Assembly: GCA_017311185.1 (NCBI GenBank)
Contig: JAESUZ010002551.1
Coordinates: 3,224,001 to 3,288,000 of the forward strand
Reading direction: 5' to 3'
Source of the DNA: Proteles cristata cristata
Lineage: Eukaryota > Chordata > Mammalia > Carnivora > Hyaenidae
DNA: 64,000 nucleotides
Numbering within the stretch: position 1 is the first letter of the stretch; each line of letters opens with the position of its first letter. The notes under the pieces were generated by a model. It was not told the origin of the DNA. It did not search any database and saw nothing but the letters and a program-made list of their open reading frames with translations. Below are positions 21,997 to 30,985 of the stretch, piece by piece. The translations under genes and the position numbers were made by a program.

Positions 21997-24900
21997 TTAA
22001 GCTCCTCCTAATCCTCCTATACGTGCACACATATGATATTTGTCTTTCTCTGCCTGACTTATTTCGCTCAGCATAACACCCTCAAGGTCCATCCATGTTG
22101 CTACACATGGCCAGATTTCATTGTTTCTCATTGCCATGTAGTATTCCATGGTATAGATAAACCACATCTTCTGGATCCATTCATCTGTGGATGGACACTT
22201 AGGCTCTTTCCATGTTTTAGCTATTGTGGAGAGTGCTGCTATGAACATTGGGGTCCATGTGCTCCTATGCATCAGCATTTCTGTATCCCTTGGGTAAATT
22301 CCTAGCAGTGCTATTGCTGGGTCGTAGGGGAGTTCTATTGTTAGTTTCCTGAGGAACCTCCACACTGTTTTCCAGAGGGGCTGTACCAGTTTACATTCCC
22401 ACCAACAGTGTAGGAGGGTGCCCGTTTCTCCACATCCTCGCCAGCATCTAGAGTTCTCTGATTTGCTCATTTTAGCCACTCTGACTGGCGTGAGGTGGTA
22501 TCTCAGTGTGGTTTTGATTTGTATTTCCCTGATGAGGAGCGATGCTGAGCATCGTTTCATGTGTCTGTTGGCCATCTGGATGTCCTCTTTGGAGAAGTGT
22601 CTGTTCATATCTTCTGCCCATTTCTTCACTGGGTTGTTTGTTTTTCGGGCGTGTAGTTTGGTGAGTTCCTTGTAGATTCTGGATATCAACCCTTTATCTG
22701 ATATGTCATTTGCAACTATCTTTTCCCATTCCGTTGGTTGCCTATTAATTTTCTGGGTTGTTTCCTTGGCTGTGCAGAAGCTTTTAATCTTGATGAGGTC
22801 CCAACAGTTTATTTTTGCTCTTGATTCCCTTGCTTTTGGGGATGTGTCAAGTAAGAAGTTGCTGCGGTGGAGGTCAAGGAGGTTGTTTCCTGCTTTCTCT
22901 TCTAGGGTTTTGATGGTTTCCTGTCTCACGTTCAGGTCCTTTATCCATTTTGAGTTTATTTTTGTGCATGGTGTGAGAAAATGATCTAGTTTCATTCTTC
23001 TGCATGTTGCTGTCCAGTTCTCCCAACACCATCTGTTAAAAAGGCTGTCTTTTTTCCATTGGATATTCTTTCCTGCTTTGTCAAAGATGAGTTGGCTGTA
23101 TACTTTTGGGTCCACTTCTGAGTTCTCAATTCTGTTCCATTGGTCTATGTGTCTGTTTTTGTGCCAATACCATACTGTCTTGATGATGACAGCTTTGTAG
23201 TAGAGGCTAAAGTCTGGGATGGTGATCCCTCCCGTTTTGGTTTTATTTTTCAGGATTACTTTGGCTATTCGGGGTCTTTTGTGGTTCCATACAAATTTTT
23301 GGATAGTTTGTTCTAGTTTTGAGAAGTATGCTGGTGCAATTTTGATTGGAATTGCATTGAATGTGTAGAGTGCTTAGGTAGTAATGACATCTTAACTATA
23401 TTTATTCTTCCTATCCATGAGCATGGAATGTTTTTCCACTTCTTTGTGTCTTCTTCAATTTCCTTCATAAGTTTTCTATAGTTTTCATCATACAGATCTC
23501 TTGTATCCTTGGTTAGGTTTATTCCAAGGTATTTTATGGTTTTTTGTGCAATTGTGAATGGGATCAGTTTCTTGATTTCTCTTTCTGTTGCTTCATTGCT
23601 GGTGTATAAAAATGCAACCGATTTCTGTACATTGATTTTGTACCCTGCAACTTGGCTGAATTCTTGGATCAGTTCTAGTAGGCTTCTGGTGGAGTCTGTC
23701 GGGTTTTCTATGTAGAGTATCATGTCATCTGCGAAAAGTGAAAGTTTGACTTCCTCTTTGCCAATTCTGATGCCTTTGATTTCCTTTTGGTGTCTGATGG
23801 CTGATGCTAGGACTTCCAGCAATATGTTAAACAACAGTGGTGAGAGTGGACATCCCTGTCGTGTTCCTGATCTCAGCGGAAAGCTCTGAGTTTTTCCCCG
23901 TTGAGGATGATGTTAGCTGAAGGCTTCTCATAGATGGCTTTGATGATGTTTAAGTAGGTTCCTTCTATCCCAACTTTCTCCAGAGTCTTTATTAAGAAGG
24001 GATGCTGTATTTTGTCAAATGCTTTTTCTGCATCTATTGACAGGATCATATGGTTTTTATGTTTTCTTTTATTAATATGATGTATCACATTGATTGATTT
24101 GCGAATGTTGAACCAGCCCTGTAACCCAGGAATGAATCCCACTTGATCTTGGTGGATGATTCTTTTGATATGCTGCTGGATTCGATTTGCAAGGATCTTG
24201 TTGAGGATTTTTGCATCCGTATTCATTAAGGATATTGGCCTGTAGTTCTCTTTTTTTGCTGGATCTCTGTCTGGCTTGGGAATCAGTGTGATGCAGGCTT
24301 CATAAAATGAGTCCGGGAGTTTTCCTTCGCTTTCTATTTTTGGAATAACTTGAGAAGAATTGGGATTAATTCTGTTTTAAATGTCTGGTAGAATTCCCCA
24401 GGGAAGCCATCAGGTCCAGGGCTCTTATTTGTTGGGAGATTTTTGATCACTGATTCAATTTCTTCACTTGTTATGGGTCTGTTCAGGTTTTCTATTTCTT
24501 CCCGTGTGAATTTTGGTAGTGGGTGTGTGTTTAGGAATTTCTCCATTTCTTCTAAGTTGTCCAATTTATTGGCATATAATTTTTCATAGTATTCCCTGAT
24601 AATTGCTTGTATTTCTGAGGGGTTGGTTGTAATAAGTCCATTTTCATTCATAATTTTGTCTATTTGGGTGCTCTCTCTTTTCTTTTGGATAAGTCTGGCT
24701 AGAGGTTTGTCAATTTTGTTTACTTTTCAAAAAACCAACTCTTGGTTTCATTGATCTGTTCAATTGTTTCTTTGGTCTCTATGTTGTTTATTTCTGCTCT
24801 AATTTTTACTATTTCTCTTCTTCTACTGGGTTTAGGGCATTCTTGTTGCTCTGCCTCTAGTTCCTTTAGGTGAGCTGTTAGATTTTGGACTTGCGCTTTT

Positions 24901-25846
24901 TCTAATCTCTTGAAATAGGCCTGGAGAGCAATGTACTTTCCTCTTAGGACTGCCTTTGCCGCATCCCATAGATTTTGAATTGTTGTGTTTTCATTTTCAT
25001 TTGTTTCCATATATTTTTTAATTTCATCTCTAATTGCCTGATTGGCCCATTCATTCTTTAGAAGGGTGTTCTTTAACCTCCATGTTTTTGGAATTTTCCA
25101 GACTTCTTCCTGTAATTGATTTCAAGTTTCAAAGCATTGTGATCTGACAGTGTGCATGGTATGATCTCTATTCTTTTATATTTATTGAGGGCTGCTTTAT
25201 GTCCCAGTATGTGATCTATCTTGGAGAATGTGCCATGCGCACTTGAGAAGAAAGTAAATTCCCTGGCCTCAGGATGTAAAGTTCTAAATATACCCGTCAG
25301 GTCCATCTGGTCCAATGTATCTTTCAAGTCCATTATTTCTTTAGTGATTTTCTGTCTGGTTGACCTATCCATTGCTGTAAGCGGAGTATTAAAGTCCCCT
25401 GCTATTAGCACATTCTTATCTATAAGCTTGTTTCTGTTTGTGATTAATTGTTTTATATATTTAGGTGCTCCCATATTCGGTGCGTAGACATTTATGATTG
25501 TTAGTTCTTCCTGATGGATGGACCCTGTAATTATTATGTAGTGCCCTTCTTCATCTCTTGTGATTGTCTTTAATTTAAAGTCCAGTTTGTCTGATATAAG
25601 TATCGCTACTCCGGCTTTCTTTTGATTTCCTGTAGCATGATATATATTTCTCCATCCCCTTACTTTTAATCTGAAGGTATCTTCCTGTCTAAAATGAGTT
25701 TCTTGTAGACAGCATATAGATGGATTTTGTTTTTTAATCCATTCTGCTACCCTATATCTTTTGATTGGAGCATTCAGCCCATTTACATTCAGTGTTATTA
25801 TTGAAATATGTGGGTTTAGAGTCTTTGTATCTTTTGTAGGGTTCAT
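21997..25846 (-). pseudogene. L1A ORF2 (endonuclease and reverse transcriptase), broken
   Basis: L1 ORF2 nicks DNA and reverse-transcribes RNA at the nick. Open blocks, 5' to 3', are 25,846-25,073 (apurinic-type endonuclease: TLNVNGLN, CLQETH, NVYAPN, AGDFNTPL, SDHNAL, so the catalytic N, E, Y, D-N and SDH residues are kept), 25,010-24,720, 24,651-24,334 ([14 protein letters not shown]), 24,226-23,873 ([15 protein letters not shown]), 23,834-23,313 (catalytic FADDMILY) and 23,115-21,997 (C-terminal region with the C-x3-C-x7-H-x4-C pattern from CWRGCGE to WWEC). Single-base indels and stops separate the blocks. Codon content is otherwise preserved, so decay is recent. The start ATG at 25,844-25,846 follows ORF1 by 46 bp, typical for L1. 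Confidence 0.95.
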
Positions 25847-25892
25847 GTTTGTGGTGGTGTCTCTGGAATCTTTGTTCCTTGCAACCTTTCCT

Positions 25893-26785
25893 TCAGAGCA
25901 TCCCCCTCAGGATTTCTTGTAGGGCTGGCTTCGTGGTGACAAATTCTTTCAATTTCTGTTTATTTGGAAAGGTTTTTATCTCTCCTTCTATTTTGAATGA
26001 CAGGCTTGCTGGATAGAGGATTCTTGGCTGCATATTTTTACTGTTCATCACATTGAAGATCTCCTGCCATTCCTTTCTGGCCTGCCACGTTTCAGTAGAT
26101 AGGTCTGTCACCACTCTGATAGGTTTCCCTTTGTATGTGAGGGCCCTTTTCTCCCTAGCTGCTTTCAAAATTCTCTCTTTGTCCTTGTATTTTGCCATTT
26201 TTACGATGATATGTCGTGCAGAAGATCGATTCAAGTTACGTCTGAGAGGAGTCCTCTGAGCCTCTTGTATTTCCACATTGACTTCCTTCCCCAGGTCGGG
26301 AAGTTCTCTGCTATAATTTGTTCCAGGACTCCTTCAGCACCTTTCCCTCTCTCTTCCTCTTCTGGGATTCCTATGATACGGATATTGTTGCGTTTGACTG
26401 TGTCGCTGAGCTCTCGAATTCTTCTTTCCTGTTCCTGGATCAGTTTGTCTCTTTTTTTGTCAGCTTCTTGTTTTTCTATAATGGTGTCTTCTAAATCACT
26501 TATTCTCCTTTCTGCCTCTTCAAGCCGTGCATTGGAGGCCTCTAATTTATTATGGATCTCATTTATCGCATTTTTTAATTCTTCATGCCTATTTTTATTT
26601 TCCATTCTGTCTGTAGCCATAGTTTCTTTGATGTCGCCTATGTTTTTTTCAAGCCCTGCTATTAATTTCACCATTATTATTCTAAAATCTTGTTCACTTA
26701 TGCTGCTGATATCTGTTTTGAGCAGTTCATTAGCTGTCATTTCTTCTTGGAGTTTCTTTGGAGGAGAGCTCTTTCGTTTCGTCAT
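25893..26785 (-). pseudogene. L1A ORF1 (RNA-binding chaperone), one frameshift
   Basis: L1 ORF1 protein coats L1 RNA as a trimer. The 5' block (26,785-26,231) begins MTKRKSSPPKKL and contains a long heptad-like coiled coil (KLEASNARLEEAERRISDLE) and the start of the RNA-recognition domain (RNNIRIIGIPEEEERGKGAE). The 3' block (26,276-25,893) supplies the rest (SSARHIIVKMAKYKDKERIL, KALTYKG-like and QARKEWQEIF) to a stop at 25,893. The frame shift lies near 26,297, where L1A has GTCGGGAAG and L1B has GTCGGGGAAG: loss of a single G. About 297 codons in total, slightly short of the human protein. Confidence 0.95.
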
Positions 26786-27575
26786 TTTAGTTAGCTTTCC
26801 GGCTCTTGTTGGTTTTAAAGACCTGTTATGCTCTCTGTTTCTATGAGCACTGCTATATCCAAGAAACTCTTTGACTTTCCAGGGCCTATCCTTTCAGAGA
26901 TTGTTTTTTGAATGGTATCCCTCGGTCACTCTTGTTGGGACCTTAGTTATTTTATTTTCCTATTCGTAGTGATATTTGGGACTCTTCACCTTGTGTACTC
27001 TAGCTTGTTTCTTGAGGTAGCCCTGGAAAAGAAAACAGACAGACAGACACACAGGGAGCAGGAGCACACAAACGCACAGGCTGATTCAACTAACATGCAA
27101 AGTGAGAGGGAAAACGAAAAAGTTAATAGAAAAGACGGAGGAAGGAGGGCGAATAGGGAGCATAAAATACATAAAAGGGTCAAAAAGGGGAAAAGAAAAG
27201 GAAAAAAGAAGAAAACCGATGGACAAAGAACGGTTTAAAGCATATACCTGGATTTCCCAGCTACAGTTAAATAGCCGTGTGTATGCAGTGCTGGTTGAAG
27301 AGCATAGAGAAAAAGAGAGAATGCAGGGTGAGACAAGGCAGATTTGGAAATAGAATGAACAGGCAGAAGGGATAAGAAACTTTTTTCAAAGAGGTAAAGG
27401 GTAGGATGTGGTTGGATAGGTGAGAGAAGGATGCTGGAATTATCCAGAGAAACTATATAGTCTAATTACTCCTGAGAGAAATAGCTGAAAAGTCGGTAGG
27501 TGTAGAATTTACATTTACAGAATGGACTTGTGATTGTTTAAGCAAGCTGGCGACCAGAGTTAATCAGGTCAGTGT

Positions 27576-27660
27576 TTTGGGGAAAAAAGCGAGAAAAGAG
27601 AAAAAAGAAGAAAAAAAAAGAGAAAAGAAAGGGGAAAAAGAAAAAAAAAGGGAGGAGGGC
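27576..27660. repeat. Polypurine tract in L1A 5' UTR
   Basis: About 80 bp of A and G on the plus strand (GGGGAAAAAAGCGAGAAAAG onward) with few interruptions. A matching tract occurs at the same place in L1B (52,322-52,405). Such tracts can form triplex DNA; no function is shown here. Confidence 0.85.
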
Positions 27661-28054
27661 ACCTCTCAGGCAGAGATGGGCGTGGCGTGATCCGATGCCT
27701 CAGGCGGGGGTTCTGCCTTGGCGATTGTGGGAAGGAGAGTGACGGTGCTCCAGTCCCTTCTTGAACCCCGCGCTGCAGCTCGCTTTTTTTTTTTTTTTGG
27801 CGTGTCAACTCCCCGTTCCGGGGACGCAGCCGCAGTTGGTTGCACTCTTCAACCCAGGCCAGTTCTAATCTCCAAATCCCAGCCCGCGTCCCGCTGAAGT
27901 TGCCTTAGACACAGCTTCCCAGACAACCCCCTCGGGCAATTCCAGGCTCCCTGCTGAGCTCTGGGGGCGGAGTCAGGATCGCTGCTTTCTTCTCTGGTCG
28001 GCTCTGGTGCGCATGCGCGGGGGCTTGCCTGCAGCGTCCGCGCAGCCTGAGCCC

Positions 28055-28249
28055 GCTGGAGTGAGGAAAACCGGGTCTCTCTATGGCTCGTCACCCGAAA
28101 CACGAACTCACAGGCAAATTTCCCAGTTTTTAGCTCTTTGCCTTCCCTCTCGAGTTCCAGCCAGCCAGGAGCGCGGACGCCTGGTGTCTGCGCGTCTCCT
28201 TCAGGGGTCCCAGCCGCCCTGGAGCTACAATGGCGGCAAGCGCGCCGCC
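28055..28249 (-). repeat. 5' UTR module, copy 1 (195 bp)
   Basis: Starts GCTGGAGTGAGGAAAACCGG, runs through GGCTCGTCACCCGAAACACG, GAGTTCCAGCCAGCCAGGAG and GAGCTACAATGGCGGC. The next copy begins at 28,250 with the same words. The two differ at only a few positions, so the duplication is young. Confidence 0.95.
28227..28237 (+). promoter_or_regulatory. YY1-like site in module copy 1
   Basis: ACAATGGCGGC on the plus strand matches the AANATGGCGGC-type YY1 motif. It repeats with the module at 28,421-28,431 and occurs in L1B at 52,967-52,977. Confidence 0.55.
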
Positions 28250-28440
28250 GCTGGAGTGAGGAAAACCGGGTCTCTCTATGGCTCGTCACCCGAAACACGA
28301 GCTCACAGGCAAATTTCCAGTTTTTAGCTTTTTGCCTTCCCTCTCGAGTTCCAGCCAGCCAGGAGCGCGGATGCCGGGTGTCTGCGCGTCTCTTTCAGGG
28401 ATCCCAGCCGCCCTGGAGCTACAATGGCGGCAGGCGCACC
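28250..28440 (-). repeat. 5' UTR module, copy 2
   Basis: Second head-to-tail copy of the 195-bp module. L1B has only one copy, at about 52,795-52,980. The pattern resembles the stacked promoter monomers of rodent L1s, but with two units only. Confidence 0.95.
28421..28431 (+). promoter_or_regulatory. YY1-like site in module copy 2
   Basis: Same ACAATGGCGGC word as in copy 1, 194 bp downstream, antisense to L1 transcription. Confidence 0.55.
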
Positions 28441-28837
28441 CGCTCCGCTTTAAAACCCCACCTCCAGGAGCGGCACAAAGAAGCAGTTTGTGTGCTCAGC
28501 CTCCCCCAGGACCAGTTGTCGCGAGGGGACCTGGTGTGCAGATATTTGGCAAGTACGGTCTTTCTATGCACCGAGCAGAGATTTTTCTGTCTCGGACTCT
28601 CCCCTTTTCCCCTCTCACTCCCCGTAGAGGGTAGAGGGGGATCGCCTCCCACCCTGGAGTCTCCGATCCCGGCCCGATTTTACCTTCCCCGGTTCGCACT
28701 CACGTTAGAAGGCTTTCTCAGTGGATTCTGCGTCCTTTTTTCTCCCAGTCTCTCAGGTTTTGTATGGTTTCCAGTGGCTTCAGATCTTTTCTGTGTGATG
28801 TATGGGCGCGAGTGCAAGTACGGAGCTCCTTACTTCT

Positions 28838-28847
28838 CCGCCATCTT
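28838..28847 (-). promoter_or_regulatory. YY1-like box at the L1A 5' end
   Basis: CCGCCATCTT on the plus strand, AAGATGGCGG in the L1 sense, starts about 10 bp inside the element. Human L1 has a YY1 site at the equivalent place that fixes the transcription start. In L1B the box reads AAGATGTCGG (53,379-53,388), with the core broken. Confidence 0.65.
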
Positions 28848-28874
28848 GCCTCCCTCCTGCTGTTTAATATTTTT

Positions 28875-29051
28875 AATGTTTTTATTTATTTATTTATTGG
28901 GGGGGTGCAGAGAGAGAGGGAGATAGAGGATTCAAAGCAGACCCTGTGCTGACAGTAGAGGGCCTGATGTGGGGCTTGAACTCAAGAAGCGTGAAGTCAT
29001 GACCCAAGCTGAAGTTGGACGCCTAACCGACTGAGCCAACCAGGCACCCCA
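28875..29051 (-). mobile_element. Cat-type tRNA-Lys SINE, older copy
   Basis: Antisense copy with (TTTA)n tail, GAGAGAGAGGGAGATAGAGG, CTGTGCTGACAGTAGAG, GGGGCTTGAACTC and CCGACTGAGCCAACCAGGCACCCC. Its flanks, CTGTTTAATATT before (28,860 on) and CTGTTTAATCTT after (29,052-29,063), are its target duplication. L1A later used the left one of these as its own target. Confidence 0.93.
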
Positions 29052-29063
29052 CTGTTTAATCTT

Positions 29064-30040
29064 ATAGGGCTTCACTGTGTGGCTTGAACATGTTCATTTA
29101 TAACTAACAGACCAAACAAATAATGGAAAATAGAGTAAACTATGAAATAGTAGTGCTCCAAATTGAAGGAAAAAAGAGGTGTAACTGGAAAGATATTGAA
29201 TTAGAAATGGAATTCCTACTTTAACTGTTTCCTTCAGCATAATTTGTACACTGACACCATAATGTAATGACAAACCTTATTCCTTCTTCTTTATTCCTTC
29301 TATCAAACAAAATCAGGAGTTTGTGCTAGAAAGGATAGAGGGATGGACAGACAATCTTTTTGCTGTTGGCTTGTGAGCTGTTAGAATGGCTTTTGGTGTC
29401 CTCTTTACCAGCAATCTTTAAAGTTAAATTTAATATTCAATTAACAACATTTTTATGAACTCTAAAGAAGAAATGTTTGCATATTGCGTTACCTGAGGGG
29501 AACTGGTTTGGAATTTTTTATTTATTTACTTATTTTTTTTTATGTGTCCCTTCTAGACATTTTACCTGCCTTGCATAATATTCTTTCATTCTGGAATTTT
29601 GTTTAAAGTGTTAATTCTTTCTCTTTTGTCATGATTGTGTTCATCATCATTTTCCTGGTTTTAGGTAAGTCTGGAGTCTTTTCTGTAGACATTACTCTAG
29701 GTTGGATAAAATATTAGAATTTGAAAGCACTTTAAGGAATACGCCTCAATCACACCCAAATAGCTGAGATTTGGGTAAAGACCATAGGTCATAGAATGAG
29801 CAGCAGAAGGTTGCTTTGCGTCCTCTTGCAGCCTCATAAATCAGAACCGAGACATCAATCTTATTTTCTTAGTCTGAAAAATTTGCTACATCTCCTCATC
29901 TGACCTTTAAATAAAAGACCTATTTAGTTGCCAAATAGATTTTTAGAAAAATAAAAATTAGACCAGGGTAAACCTTCTCACTTTGAAGAAATAATTTGCA
30001 TTCAGAGATTTTAAAAAATACATATTCCTTTGCTATCTAT
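29064..30040. other. No gene seen; AT-rich unique DNA
   Basis: About 1 kb without recognised repeats or credible open frames. Confidence 0.6.
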
Positions 30041-30046
30041 CTGGAT

Positions 30047-30257
30047 CAGTGGTTCTCAATGGGCAGTTTTCCTCATTATGGGACACTTAGCGATGTTTGG
30101 AGACACTGTGATTGTCACATGTGCAGGCGTTGCTACTGACATTTAGTGGGTAAAGGCCAGGGATGCTGGTGAACATGATGCAATGCAGAAGATACTCCCT
30201 CCCAACAAGAATTATCTTGCCCTCAAATGTCAATAATACTGAGATTGAGAAACCTTG
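30047..30257 (+). mobile_element. MER20 hAT DNA transposon relic
   Basis: CAGTGGTTCTCAAT at the start, then ATGTTTGGAGACACTGTGATTGTCAC, TAGTGGGTAAAGGCCAGGGATGCTG, AGAATTATCTTGCCC and GAGATTGAGAAACC at the end, all in MER20 order. It is non-autonomous with inverted terminal repeats of the hAT-Charlie type. Confidence 0.9.
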
Positions 30258-30265
30258 ATGTAGGT

Positions 30266-30415
30266 CAGTGGTTCTCAGAAAGTGTGGTGCCAGACCAACA
30301 GCTTCAGCATCACCTGGAAACTTGTTAGGCATGTATGCTATTGAGCCTCACCTTGGGCCTCCTAACCAGAGTGGAGCCCAGAGATTCTGATGCATACTCA
30401 TGTTCAAGAACCATG
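30266..30415 (-). mobile_element. MER5A hAT DNA transposon relic
   Basis: CAGTGGTTCTCAGAAAGTGTGG, AGCATCACCTGGAAACTTGTTAGG, GAGATTCTGATGCA and TTCAAGAACCATG match MER5A in the reverse orientation. It lies only 8 bp after MER20. Confidence 0.85.
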
Positions 30416-30419
30416 GAAA

Positions 30420-30985
30420 TGGATATTCCAGTCTTCTTTTTCAGTAGCTTTGACAGATATGGATTCTTGCTCTCTATTCAACCTTTTCCTTTAACCAATA
30501 GCTAACATTTAAAATCCAGTCCCTTCACAAACTCCAATTTCTTCTATCCTCAGTTGAGATACTTCTTGTGTGTGGTGGGCTCTCTCCACTTCTCTGTCTC
30601 AAAGAAATCCACTTGCCAGGAACACATTGCGTTTTCTTTCCTTTTGTATCTTTCTAAAGTATTGGCAAGAGCCTACCCTACGCTTTGGTTTACCACAGCT
30701 GGTCTAGCCCACACATTTGTGTAAGGCTGTACCTCATGCACCACTGAGTCAGCGCTGGGAAGTGTAGGTGTATGCATTTGCTCAGCATGTTTCATCAAAG
30801 GGCTCTGGAGGTTAGCTCTCTGAATTCTCTTTAGCTATGAACCTGTTAGATCCACTTTGTTCCGGAGTTTGGGCAGTATCTCTGTTCTCAGTGTGTCACC
30901 TCATAAGTGCTAAATCACACTTGATGTTTAGTTCAAACTAAAATCCATACCGCAAAATTACTCAGTGTGTCACTCAAGTGATGGA
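30420..30985. other. No gene seen
   Basis: About 570 bp of unique sequence without recognisable features. Confidence 0.55.

Larger units (their letters stand above)
21791..28857 (-). mobile_element. Full-length young LINE-1 (L1A)
   Basis: A complete L1 of about 7.07 kb on the minus strand. Read 5' to 3' it has a 2.07-kb GC-rich 5' UTR (28,857-26,786), ORF1 (26,785-25,893), a 46-bp spacer, ORF2 (25,846-21,997), a 3' UTR of about 200 bp and a poly-A tail seen here as T. It starts with a GCAAGATGGCGG box as full-length L1s do. Perfect 17-bp flanking duplications show target-primed integration. ORF1 has one frameshift and ORF2 several, so it cannot move by itself, but its close likeness to L1B points to recent activity of this family. 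It reads as a carnivore L1. Confidence 0.97.
26786..28857 (-). promoter_or_regulatory. L1A 5' UTR / internal promoter region
   Basis: About 2.07 kb between the element start and ORF1. The distal half (27,650-28,850) is GC- and CpG-rich, while most CpGs in the rest of the window are lost. The proximal half contains a purine-rich plus-strand tract and AT-rich sequence. L1 5' UTRs contain an internal Pol II promoter and usually an antisense promoter. It carries a tandem duplication of about 195 bp that L1B lacks. Confidence 0.85.

Noticed and set aside
22033..22984. Several plus-strand frames of 85-93 codons
   Set aside because: They are mirrors of the L1A ORF2 C-terminal region; identical mirrors occur over L1B and L1C.
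26211..26846. 211-codon plus-strand frame rich in Ser and Leu
   Set aside because: It is the antisense of L1A ORF1. Coiled-coil coding sequence commonly gives such mirror frames.
27650..28850. CpG island marking a gene promoter
   Set aside because: It coincides with the L1A 5' UTR and recurs in L1B; no host exon follows.
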